Shown: piece after piece, positions 19,515-28,115 of the stretch
How positions within the stretch are numbered: position 1 is the first letter of the stretch
Layout of the letters: every line of letters starts with the position of its first letter
Assembly: GCF_019670005.1 (NCBI RefSeq)
Contig: NZ_AP019783.1
Span: 186,001-250,000 of the forward strand
Origin: Methylomagnum ishizawai
GTDB lineage: Bacteria > Pseudomonadota > Gammaproteobacteria > Methylococcales > Methylococcaceae
Direction: 5' to 3'
DNA: 64,000 nucleotides
Position numbers and translations under genes: made by a program
The notes under the pieces: model-generated
Database searches by the model: none
What the model was told of the DNA's origin: nothing
Seen by the model: the letters and a program-made list of their open reading frames with translations, nothing else

Positions 19515-19523
19515 TTATCCACA
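19515..19523 (+). promoter_or_regulatory. DnaA-box-like sequence TTATCCACA
   Basis: TTATCCACA is the highest-affinity E. coli DnaA box sequence. It is 77 bp upstream of the priA ATG, with a one-mismatch copy (TAATCCACA) 12 bp before it. Confidence 0.5.
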
Positions 19524-19599
19524 GCTTTGCGAACAGGCCCGGACCGGGTTCCAAAGGCTCCCGCCCTATGCTAGGCGGCTTTTATGTCCTGGATTTGAC

Positions 19600-21813
19600 A
19601 TGCCCAAGGTGCTGAGGATCGCGGTCCAGGCCCCGCTGCGGAGCCTGTTCGACTACCTGCCGCCCGCCGGGGTGGACCCCGCTGCTTTGCGGCCCGGCGT
19701 CAGGGTCCAGGTGCCGTTCGGACCCCGGCGGCGGATCGGCGTGCTGCTGGAAATCGCCGATGCTTCCGAACTCGATCCCGCCAGGCTCAAGCCCGTCCTG
19801 GCCGTGCTGGACCCGGAACCCCTGCTCTCGGCGGACGACCTCGCCCTGTTGGCCTGGGCCAGCCGCTATTACCACTATCCCATCGGCGAAGCGCTGGCCC
19901 TGGCCTTCGCGCCCTTGCTGCGGGAGGGCCAATCCGCCGCGCCGGAAACGGTCCGCGTCCTCTGCCCGGCGGGTCCCGGCGGTGCCGGGGCCGAAGCCTT
20001 GGTCAAGCGCTCGCCCCGCCAAGCCGAATTGCTGCGCCTGCTGCGGGAGCATCCCGCTGGTTTGCCGCCCGCGATCCTGGCCGGGCTGGACGGTGGCAAG
20101 CACGCCGCCACCGCCTTGGTCGGCAAGGGTTTGGCGTTGTGGCGGGAACAAGCGGCCCAGGTTGCCGCCGCCGGGACCGGCACCGTCCATTCCCCCGCCC
20201 CGCCCTTGGCGCTCAATCCCGGCCAAGCCGCCGCCGTGGCGCGGGTGCTGGAAGCCCTGGGCGGCTTCCGGGCCTTCCTGTTGGATGGCGTCACCGGCAG
20301 CGGCAAGACCGAGGTGTATTTGCGGCTGGCGGGCGAAGTGTTGGCGCGGGGCGGACAGGTCATGGTGCTGGTGCCCGAAATCAGCCTGACACCGCAATTG
20401 GAAGCCCGCTTCCGTGCCCGGTTCCCGGACCCCTTGGCGGTCTATCATTCCGGGCTGGCCGCCGGCGAGCGCCGCCGGGCCTGGTTGGCGATGCAGCGCG
20501 GCGAAGCCGCGATCCTGCTCGGCACCCGCTCCGCCGTGTTCATGCCCATGCGCGCGCCGGGTTTGATCGTATTGGACGAGGAACACGACGCTTCGTTCAA
20601 GCAGCACGACGGCTTCCGCTTCTCGGCGCGGGATGTGGCGGTGATGCGTGCCCATCTGCTGAAAATCCCGGTGGTGTTGGGTTCCGCCACGCCCTCCTTG
20701 GAGAGTCTCCATAATGTCCGGCAAGGGCGCTACCAGCGTTTGCACCTACCGGAGCGGGCCGGGGGCGCGGCCCCGCCGCTGTTCCGCTTGTTGGATATCC
20801 GCGGCCAGCGCCTGGTGGAAGGCTTGTCTTCCCAGCTTTTGTCCGAGATCGGCCAAACCCTGGGCAGGCGGGAACAGGTCTTGCTGTTCGTCAACCGGCG
20901 CGGTTTCGCGCCGACCTTGATCTGCCATGCCTGCGGCTGGGTCGCGCAATGCGGCTGCTGCGACGCCAACTTGGTCATCCACTTCGGGGAGGACCGCTTG
21001 CGCTGCCATCATTGCGGCCACGAACAAGCCTTGGTCCGCGCCTGCGCCCAATGTGGCGACAGCGAATTGCGGCCCTTGGGCCTGGGCACCGAGCGCATCG
21101 AAGCCGCCCTGGAAGAGCGTTTCCCCGAGGCCCGCGTGGCCCGCATCGACCGCGATAGCACCCGGCGCAAGGGGTCTTTGCATCAACTGCTGGACGATAT
21201 CCACGCGGGCCGGGTCGATATCCTGGTCGGCACCCAGATGCTCGCCAAAGGCCATCATTTCCCCAAGGTCACTTTGGTGGGCATCGTCGATGTGGACGGG
21301 GGACTGCACAGCACCGATTACCGGGCGGGCGAGCGCACGGCGCAATTGATCATGCAGGTGGCGGGCCGGGCCGGGCGCGAAGATAGGCCGGGTTCGGTGC
21401 TGCTGCAAACCCGCCAGCCCGGCCATCCCCTGCTGTGCAGTTTGATCCGCGAGGACTACGCCGGTTTCGCCGAGGTCTGCGCGGCGGAGCGGGCCGCTGC
21501 CGGATTGCCGCCGTTCGGCTATCAGGCGCTATGGCGGGCGGAATCGGCCGAGGCGGACAGGCCAGCGCGGTTCCTGGCGGGGTTGGCGGAATTCGCGGGA
21601 CGGATGCAAGCGCCGTCCTTGCAGGTGCTGGGGCCGGTGCCCGCGCCCCTGGCCCGGCGGGCGGGACGGCACCGCGCCCAATTGCTGTTGCAATCGCCCC
21701 GGCGCGGGGAATTGCACGGCGCGGTGGAGGCGCTGTTGGATGCCATCCCGGAATTGTTGGCCGGATGCCGGGTGCAGTGGTCGATGGATATCGATCCGGT
21801 GGATGTGTATTGA
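19600..21813 (+). CDS. priA: Primosomal replication-restart helicase PriA
   Basis: 737 residues from ATG 19600; the frame stays open upstream but family alignment begins at MPKVLRIAVQAPLRS. An N-terminal 3'-DNA-end-binding domain (1-105) and winged helix precede the helicase core: Walker A GVTGSGKTEVYL (about 230) and DEEH box VLDEEHDASFKQ (about 325). Eight zinc-binding cysteines follow, in CHACGWVAQCGCC, CHHCG and CAQCG (about 442-487), then helicase motifs V-VI (VGTQMLAKGHHFP, QVAGRAGRE). PriA rebuilds the replisome at collapsed forks. The gene is convergent with the giant O-GlcNAc-transferase gene, with a 45-bp gap. Upstream DnaA-like boxes suggest regulation linked to replication. Confidence 0.96.
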   Translation: MPKVLRIAVQAPLRSLFDYLPPAGVDPAALRPGVRVQVPFGPRRRIGVLLEIADASELDPARLKPVLAVLDPEPLLSADDLALLAWASRYYHYPIGEALALAFAPLLREGQSAAPETVRVLCPAGPGGAGAEALVKRSPRQAELLRLLREHPAGLPPAILAGLDGGKHAATALVGKGLALWREQAAQVAAAGTGTVHSPAPPLALNPGQAAAVARVLEALGGFRAFLLDGVTGSGKTEVYLRLAGEVLARGGQVMVLVPEISLTPQLEARFRARFPDPLAVYHSGLAAGERRRAWLAMQRGEAAILLGTRSAVFMPMRAPGLIVLDEEHDASFKQHDGFRFSARDVAVMRAHLLKIPVVLGSATPSLESLHNVRQGRYQRLHLPERAGGAAPPLFRLLDIRGQRLVEGLSSQLLSEIGQTLGRREQVLLFVNRRGFAPTLICHACGWVAQCGCCDANLVIHFGEDRLRCHHCGHEQALVRACAQCGDSELRPLGLGTERIEAALEERFPEARVARIDRDSTRRKGSLHQLLDDIHAGRVDILVGTQMLAKGHHFPKVTLVGIVDVDGGLHSTDYRAGERTAQLIMQVAGRAGREDRPGSVLLQTRQPGHPLLCSLIREDYAGFAEVCAAERAAAGLPPFGYQALWRAESAEADRPARFLAGLAEFAGRMQAPSLQVLGPVPAPLARRAGRHRAQLLLQSPRRGELHGAVEALLDAIPELLAGCRVQWSMDIDPVDVY

Positions 21814-21858
21814 GCGGGAGCCGCCCTCGTGGGCACCGGCGCGGGGCGCGCGGGGCGG

Positions 21859-24800
21859 TCAAGTCCCGCCTGGCTCCATGCCCAAGCCGGATCGTAGCGC
21901 CGCCAGCCGTCCGGGGTCGGGCCGTTCCACGCAGGCGATGGCCCGCAATCCCCATGTCCCCGCCTGTTCCACGGCGACTTCGGCGAACCCGGCGGCCCGC
22001 AGCGCCCGCTCCAATGTCCCGGCGGTGAAGCCGGTATGGTGGGGGGCGGCGCGGTCGCCATAGATCAGGTCCAGCGGGGACGCGGCGGCGGCGGGCATCT
22101 CCGCCTCCAATTTATCTCCGGCGATCCAGTGCGCGATGGCCCCCAAATCCGGCACCTCCACCCACACATAAGCCCCCGCCGCCAGCATCCGGCGGAATTC
22201 CCCCAGCACCGTCGGCACTTCTTGCGGATACAGCCGCTGTAGCTGGTGCGGCGCGACGATGGCGTCGAGCGAGGCCGTCGCCACCTGGGCCAGCGCCGCC
22301 GGGTCGGCGTGGTCCAACCGGGTGGCGTCCCAGTCCGGGGCGGGGAATGCGCCGGGCCGGGAATCGCCGCCGATATACAGCAGCTTCCGAACGGGCCGGA
22401 CTTCCCTCGGCAAGGGCGGGATGGCGAAGGATTCGGCCACCCCACCCGCCTGCCAGATTTCCCACATGCGGACATAGGCCGCTTCCAGGTGCAGCCGCGA
22501 GCGCTCCAGATCGAACAAGGGCTCCGTGGCGCGGTGGCGTTCGAGCTTGGCTTTGAGCGCGGCCAGCGCCTCCGGCTGGGTAGCGAGGCGCAGGGCCAGG
22601 GCTTCGTAGGCTTCCGGGGTGGCGGCGATGAGTTCCGGCAGCCCCGCCGCCCGCAACAGGCTACCGGCCATGCGGCTGGCGAAGGCGCGGCCCGGCAGGG
22701 TCAGCACCGGCAAGCCCATCCACAGCGCGTCGGCGGCGGTGGTGCCGGCGTTGTACGGCAGGGTGTCGAGGAACAAATCGGCCTGCCGGAACCGCGCCAG
22801 ATATTCCGGCCTGGGCATCCGGCCCCCGAACACCAGCCGCGCCGGGTCCACGCCCCGCGCCCCGGCCTCGCGCCGCAGGTTGCTTTCCACTTCGGCATTG
22901 GCTTGGTAAAGCCATAGCACGCTGTCCGGCACCTGCCGCAACAAGCGCATCCAGATATCGAACACCGGCGGATGGATTTTGTAGGTGTTGTTGAAACAGC
23001 AGAACACGAAGCCGTGTTCGGGCAGGCCGAGTTCGGCGCGGGAGGGCGTGGGGGTGTCGAGCGGACGCCGGGCGGCGCTTTGGAAGCATTCGGGCAGCCG
23101 CGCCACCCGCTCGACATAGAAGCCCTCGTCGCCCGGCGGCACCACGAAGTCGTCGGCCAGGAGGTAATCGATATAGCCCGCGCCCAGGGTGCCGGGATGG
23201 CCGAGGTAATTGACTTGGATCGGCGCGGCGCGGCAGGCGAAGATGCCGGTGCGGGCGTTGCGGGTGTGTCCGGCCAGATCGACGGCGATATCGATTTCCA
23301 GGTCGCGGAGCCACTGGGCCAGCGCCGGGTCGGAATAGCCATGGGCATCGATGAAGCGGTCCGCCGCCCGTTCCACCCGCGTCCGCCATGCGTCCGCCGC
23401 CGGTTGGCCCAGGGCGACGGCGGTGATCTCGAAGCGGGTCCGGTCGTGCCCTTCCAGCAGGTCGGCGGTCAGGTGGGCCACGGGATGGTCGCGCCAATCG
23501 GGCGAGATATAGGCGATGCGGATGCGGTCGTGGCGGTGGCGCGGCAGTTGCGGCGCGGGTTGTTCGGGGTATTTGTCGCGGACATGGATTTCGGCGCCCA
23601 GGCGTTGTTCCAGCGGATCGCCGCCGACATTGAGCAGGGTCCAGGGCGGGCTGCCGCGGTAGCCGGCGTACACGCTCCGCCTGAGCCGCTGGTGGAGTTC
23701 GGCTTGGCCACGCCAATCGCAGACGAGGTCGCGGCAGAGGACCGCCATCCCGGCGGAATCCGGGTAATCCGGCTTCAAGGCCAGGGTGCGCTCGAAACAG
23801 GCCAGGGCTTCGTTCCACAGCCGGTTGTCGAAATACAGGGAACCCAGGTTGTCGTGGATATCGGCGCGGTTGGGGTCCAGGACCAGGGCTTGGCGGTAGG
23901 CGGCCTCGGCTTCTTGCTGGCGTCCCATGTAGCGGAGCAGGTTGCCCAGGTTGCTGTAGGCGTCCGGGTATTCCGGCCTGAGCGCCAGCGCCTTGCGGAA
24001 GGCGGCTTCCGATTCTTCCAGCCGCACGCTGACCTTGTACAGCACGCCCAGGTTGCCATAAACCTCGGCATAGTCCGGTTTCAATTCCAAAGCCTTGAGA
24101 TAGGCGGCCTCGGCCTCGGCGTAGCGGTTGCCGTCGTTCAGCAAATTCCCGAGCTCGTTGTAGAACGTGGCGGCGTCCGGTTTGAGCGCGATGGCCCGGC
24201 GCTGCATGGCCTCGGCTTCCGCCCTGCGCTTGGTTTCGCGGAGGACGGTGCCCAGGGCGTTATGGGCCTCGGCATAGTCCGGCTTGAGCCGGATCGCCTC
24301 CCGGTAGGCGGCTTCGGCGTCCGCCGGTTTCCCCCCTTGCTTGAGCAAATTGCCCAGGTTGTTCCAGGCTTCCGGGTAATCCGGTTTGAATGCCAGGGCT
24401 TGGCGATAAAGGGCTTCGGCCTCGTCCGGGCGCAAGGCTTTGCGGAGGGTGACGGCCAGGTTGTTGAGCGCCTCGGGGTTGTCGGGCTTGAGCGCCAGGG
24501 ATTGGCGGTAGGCGGCTTCCGCCGCTTCCAGGCGTCCGCCTTCGCTCAGGGCGTTGCCGATGGTGTTCAACTGTCCGGGCTGGGTGGGGTTCAAGGCCAG
24601 GGCGCGTTGGTAGAGGTCCAGCGCCTCCGGTTGGCGACCCCTGTGCCGGAGTAGCTGGGCCAGCGAGAGGTAGGGACCGACATCGCCGGGGTCGATTTCC
24701 AGCAATTGGCGGTAGGCGGTTTCGGCATCGGCGATGCGGCCCATGTCGCGGTAGATGACCGCGAGATTGCGGCGGGCTTCCCGGTACGTGGGCTGGGCGG

Positions 24801-27267
24801 CGACCAGCTTGAGCAGGAGCCGTTCCGCCGTCGCGTAGTCTTGGGTGCGGGCGGCGAGCACGGCCAGGAAATTGAGCGCTTCCGGGTCGTCGGGACGCAG
24901 GGCGAGGTATTGCTCGAGCCGGGTCCGGGCCGCTTCCAATTGGTTGGCGTGGTAGAGGCGGGCCGCTTCTTGATAAATCTGGGCGGCCTGGGTGGGTTTG
25001 GGCTTGTGCTTGGCCATGGTGGATTCGTCGGGCTTGGGGGATTCGTCGGATGTGGGTGGGAGTTCGATGGCGAGATGGGCGGGCGCGGCCCCGCGCTGCC
25101 AGTTTTCCCACATCGCCGTGTAGGCGGCTTCGAGGGTCCTGGTGGAACGCGGCACGTCGAACAAGGGCTGGTGCCGGAGGTTCCGTTCCAGCTTGGCCTT
25201 GAGCGCGGCCAGGGCGTCCGGCTCGGTGGCGAGGCGCACGGCCAGGGCTTCGTAGTCCGCCGCGTTGTGGACGATCAATTCGGGCAGGCCCGCCGCCCGC
25301 AACAGGCTCCCGCCCATGCGGGCGGCGAAGGAGCGCCCGGCCTGGGTCAGCACCGGCAGGCCCATCCACAGGGCGTCGCTGGCGGTGGTGCCGGCGTTAT
25401 AGGGCAGCGTGTCCAGGAACAGATCGGCGCGGCGGTAACGGGCCAGATAGTCCGGCGGCGGCAGGCGTCCGCCGAACACCAGCCGTCCGGGGGCGACGCC
25501 ACGGGCCTGGGCTTCGCGCCGGAGGTTGTCCTCGACCTGGGGATGCGGTTTGAGCAACCAGAGGACGCCGCCCTCGACCCGCCGCAACACCCGCATCCAT
25601 AGGTCGAATTGCAGCGGGTGGATTTTATAGGTGTTGTTGAAACTACAGAACACGAAGCCGGTTTCCGGCAGGCCGAGTTCGGCGCGGGTCGGGGTCGTCG
25701 CGGCGGGCTGGCGGTAGGCGGCGCATTGGAAGGTGTCGGGGAGCCGGACGATGCGTTCGGCATACCCACTTTCCTCCGCCTCCGGGACGACGAAGGCGTC
25801 GGCCAAGAGGTAATCCATGTAGTCCACGCCCAGGGTGCCGGGATAACCCAGGTAGTTGACCTGGATCGGCGCGGCGCGGCGGGCGAACAAACCGGGCCGG
25901 GCGTTGCGGGTGTGGCCGGCCAAATCCACCGCGATATCGATTTCCAAGTCCCGGAGACGCCGGGTCAGGTCCGCGTCGGAGACGCCGTGGCCGTCGATGA
26001 ACACATCGAAGCCCCGTTCCAGCCTTTGCCGGAAGGCGTCTTGGACCTTCGGCCCCAGCGACACGCCGACCACCTCGAAACGGGCGCGGTCGTGGCTTTC
26101 GATCAAATCGACGACGAGGTGGGCGACGGGATGGTTCTGGAAATCCGGGGAAATGTAGGCGAGGCGGATTTTCGGATGGCGGTGGCGCGGCAGGGGGCGT
26201 TCGGCACCGGGGAAAGGCGGTGGCGCGTACAGCGCGGCGCAGCGCCGTTGGGCCTCGGGGTCGTCGAGGGCGTTCATCAGCGAGAACGGCGTGGCGCAGG
26301 GCAGGCCCGCCGCGATGCCCCGCGCCAAGCGTTCCATCATGGCGGCGTGGTCGGTCCAATCGCAGAGCTTGGCCCGGCTATGCGCGGCCATGCCCTGGGC
26401 GTAGCGGTGATCCGGGGCGATGCGCAAGAGTTCGTCGAAGCATTCCACCGTTTCGACGAAGGCATCGTTCCGTCCCGACAGCAGGCTCGCCAGGTTATAG
26501 AGCACCGCCGGATTATGGGGGGCGAGCCGCCGGGCTTCGCGGTATTCGGCCTCGGCTTCCTTGAACCGGCCCATCTGTTTCATCAACACGCCCAGGCCGT
26601 TATGGGCCTCGGCGTGGCCCGGTTTGAGCTCCAAAACCCGGCGGTAGGCGGCTGCGGCTTCCTGGGGCCGGGCCAGTTCGGTCAGCAAGCGGCCCAGGTT
26701 GTGATGGGCCTCGGGGAAATCGGGCTGCAAATCCAAGGCGCGGCGGATCAGGGTTTCGGCCTCGTCCAGGCGATGGCGGTGTTGCATCAACACGCCCAGC
26801 CCCAGATGGGCCGCCGCCAAGCCGGGGTTGCGCTCCAGGGCGAGCCGGAAGCTGGCTTCGGCTTCCGCCTCCCGGCCCGTTTTCAGGAGCAGGTTGCCCA
26901 GGTTGATCCAGGCGTTGGCATGGCCGGGGTCGAGGTCCAGGGTTCGCCGGTAGAGGGCTTCGGCCTCGGCGTTCCGGCCCAGGTTGACCAAGAGTCCGGC
27001 CAGGTTGCTCTGGGCTTCGGCGAATTGCGGGAAGGCTTGGATGATCGCCCGGAATCCGGCTTCCGCTTCGGCTTCGCGCCCGGTCTGGGCGGCGACGAGG
27101 GCGGCGAGATGGCGGGCGTCCCAATGTTCGGGGTTGTCGGCGAGCAGGGCCAGCGCCATCGCCTCGGCTTCGGTCCAGCGTCCCGCGGAATAAAGGCGGG
27201 CGGCTTCGGCATAGCTGGGGCTGGGGACTGGATTCCCTGGCACGGCGGTCCGGGAGGGAGGGGTCAT
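21859..27267 (-). CDS. Giant fusion: two TPR/SPINDLY-type O-GlcNAc transferases plus C-terminal methyltransferase-like domain
   Basis: 1802 residues in one uninterrupted frame. Unit 1 has TPR repeats (about 15-290) and an OGT catalytic domain (about 355-740). Unit 2 begins at an internal Met (residue 751, MAKHKPKPTQAAQIY) with about 13 TPRs (755-1190) and a second OGT domain (about 1245-1615). The tail (about 1622-1802; LLYIGGDSRPGAFPAPDWD, AYVWVEVPDLGAIAHW) looks like a degraded class I SAM methyltransferase. Both OGT domains keep counterparts of human OGT residues: His in FQNHPVAHL and WRDHPVAHL, and the UDP-binding Lys in SFNNTYKIHP and CFNNTYKIHP. Both also keep APIQVNYLG(Y/H)PGTLG and LPYNAGTTA. 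Bacterial relatives glycosylate proteins such as flagellins or adhesins. Two genes probably fused after tandem duplication. The internal Met has no good ribosome binding site. The target is unknown. Confidence 0.9.
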   Translation of the reverse strand: MTPPSRTAVPGNPVPSPSYAEAARLYSAGRWTEAEAMALALLADNPEHWDARHLAALVAAQTGREAEAEAGFRAIIQAFPQFAEAQSNLAGLLVNLGRNAEAEALYRRTLDLDPGHANAWINLGNLLLKTGREAEAEASFRLALERNPGLAAAHLGLGVLMQHRHRLDEAETLIRRALDLQPDFPEAHHNLGRLLTELARPQEAAAAYRRVLELKPGHAEAHNGLGVLMKQMGRFKEAEAEYREARRLAPHNPAVLYNLASLLSGRNDAFVETVECFDELLRIAPDHRYAQGMAAHSRAKLCDWTDHAAMMERLARGIAAGLPCATPFSLMNALDDPEAQRRCAALYAPPPFPGAERPLPRHRHPKIRLAYISPDFQNHPVAHLVVDLIESHDRARFEVVGVSLGPKVQDAFRQRLERGFDVFIDGHGVSDADLTRRLRDLEIDIAVDLAGHTRNARPGLFARRAAPIQVNYLGYPGTLGVDYMDYLLADAFVVPEAEESGYAERIVRLPDTFQCAAYRQPAATTPTRAELGLPETGFVFCSFNNTYKIHPLQFDLWMRVLRRVEGGVLWLLKPHPQVEDNLRREAQARGVAPGRLVFGGRLPPPDYLARYRRADLFLDTLPYNAGTTASDALWMGLPVLTQAGRSFAARMGGSLLRAAGLPELIVHNAADYEALAVRLATEPDALAALKAKLERNLRHQPLFDVPRSTRTLEAAYTAMWENWQRGAAPAHLAIELPPTSDESPKPDESTMAKHKPKPTQAAQIYQEAARLYHANQLEAARTRLEQYLALRPDDPEALNFLAVLAARTQDYATAERLLLKLVAAQPTYREARRNLAVIYRDMGRIADAETAYRQLLEIDPGDVGPYLSLAQLLRHRGRQPEALDLYQRALALNPTQPGQLNTIGNALSEGGRLEAAEAAYRQSLALKPDNPEALNNLAVTLRKALRPDEAEALYRQALAFKPDYPEAWNNLGNLLKQGGKPADAEAAYREAIRLKPDYAEAHNALGTVLRETKRRAEAEAMQRRAIALKPDAATFYNELGNLLNDGNRYAEAEAAYLKALELKPDYAEVYGNLGVLYKVSVRLEESEAAFRKALALRPEYPDAYSNLGNLLRYMGRQQEAEAAYRQALVLDPNRADIHDNLGSLYFDNRLWNEALACFERTLALKPDYPDSAGMAVLCRDLVCDWRGQAELHQRLRRSVYAGYRGSPPWTLLNVGGDPLEQRLGAEIHVRDKYPEQPAPQLPRHRHDRIRIAYISPDWRDHPVAHLTADLLEGHDRTRFEITAVALGQPAADAWRTRVERAADRFIDAHGYSDPALAQWLRDLEIDIAVDLAGHTRNARTGIFACRAAPIQVNYLGHPGTLGAGYIDYLLADDFVVPPGDEGFYVERVARLPECFQSAARRPLDTPTPSRAELGLPEHGFVFCCFNNTYKIHPPVFDIWMRLLRQVPDSVLWLYQANAEVESNLRREAGARGVDPARLVFGGRMPRPEYLARFRQADLFLDTLPYNAGTTAADALWMGLPVLTLPGRAFASRMAGSLLRAAGLPELIAATPEAYEALALRLATQPEALAALKAKLERHRATEPLFDLERSRLHLEAAYVRMWEIWQAGGVAESFAIPPLPREVRPVRKLLYIGGDSRPGAFPAPDWDATRLDHADPAALAQVATASLDAIVAPHQLQRLYPQEVPTVLGEFRRMLAAGAYVWVEVPDLGAIAHWIAGDKLEAEMPAAAASPLDLIYGDRAAPHHTGFTAGTLERALRAAGFAEVAVEQAGTWGLRAIACVERPDPGRLAALRSGLGMEPGGT

Positions 27268-27434
27268 GCGGTGTCACGCTCGGGGTGGCTGTGGTTCGGC
27301 GCTTAATTATAGGGATGGACGCGGGCGGCGCGGGCCGAACATCGGCGGGACGGGGATGGTGGATCGAAACGCGGGGATGGACGGTCCTTGTCCTGGTGGC
27401 GGGCGGGTTCTGGGGAAGGGGCGGAGGCTTGGGG

Positions 27435-27875
27435 TCACTGCGGGTTTTGCTGGCCTAATAGCAGTTTGCCCGCCGCGATGAAGGCGGTGTTTTGATAGGC
27501 CACGAACACGCCCCGGCACAGGGCTTGGTAGCGCGATTGCACCCGGACCACGATGCGCATGGGCTGTGCGGGATTGAGCGCCGACTTGAATTCCAATTCC
27601 TCGAACGCCCTGGGCAGATCGGGCAAAGCGTCCAAGGCCAGGGGATCGCGCAGGTCGGAGGCGAGCACCGCGCCCATGACTTGGACCACGTTGTCGAGTA
27701 CCCATTGCCGGGTGGTTTCGGGGTTGGCCCAAGTCGCGGGGCCGGCCCAGCCCGGCGGCGGGTTGACCGAGGCGGAGCCGTGGTAGCCGGGGGTTTCGAT
27801 GTTCACGCTATGGGCTGGGGTGGGGGGAATCCGGCCCGATGGCGCGGATTCGAGGGGAAGGGCGTCCGGTTTCAT
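27435..27875 (-). CDS. Hypothetical protein, 146 residues
   Basis: I do not recognise a family. A Pro-rich N-terminus (about 1-50) is followed by a compact region with TTRQWVLDNVVQVMGAVLAS and FKSALNPAQPMRIVVRVQSR. The C-terminal hydrophobic stretch VAYQNTAFIAAGKLLLGQQ is too short and polar for a sure membrane helix. No signal peptide is seen. It lies upstream of the O-GlcNAc-transferase gene on the same strand and divergent from the alpha-2-macroglobulin gene. Only a weak AAGAGA precedes the start. The opposite-strand frame over the same bases shows no domain. Confidence 0.5.
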   Translation of the reverse strand: MKPDALPLESAPSGRIPPTPAHSVNIETPGYHGSASVNPPPGWAGPATWANPETTRQWVLDNVVQVMGAVLASDLRDPLALDALPDLPRAFEELEFKSALNPAQPMRIVVRVQSRYQALCRGVFVAYQNTAFIAAGKLLLGQQNPQ

Positions 27876-28115
27876 AGGCTTGTTCTCTTGGCGAATCGGG
27901 GAAAGGCTCGGGAAGTTGCGCGGAGCGCGCTGGAATCCGACTTTACTCGTCGGAGCGGTGCCGCTCAGTGAACTGCTGCCCTCGGGGAAGGTGATTATTC
28001 ACCGCCGGGGCGGGTCGGGTCGCAAGGGGCTGGGCGGGATGGATTGTCGGGTTGGATTCGGGGTTCCATACTATTTTCCACTATTTCCACGTCGATTTCC
28101 GGGAGGGATCGCCCC

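Larger units (their letters stand above)
19242..19599. promoter_or_regulatory. Non-coding region between HNH gene and priA
   Basis: This 358-bp region is more AT-rich than its neighbours and carries the divergent promoters of the HNH nuclease and priA. It holds two sequences matching the DnaA-box consensus (19326-19334, 19515-19523), one near match (TAATCCACA, 19503-19511), and a tiny ORF with a strong ribosome binding site (19434-19505). No tRNA or terminator is seen. Confidence 0.55.

Noticed and set aside
19408-19599. Longer N-terminus for PriA (64 extra codons)
   Set aside because: The family begins at the Met at 19600, and the extra part reads through the DnaA-like boxes and non-coding region.
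25609-27306. Open frame of 565 codons on the plus strand
   Set aside because: Antisense to the first half of the O-GlcNAc transferase; the apparent repeats mirror the TPR codons.
27492-27971. 159-codon frame on the plus strand opposite the 146-residue hypothetical gene
   Set aside because: No start signal or domain; the minus-strand frame has more protein-like composition, though confidence there is only moderate.
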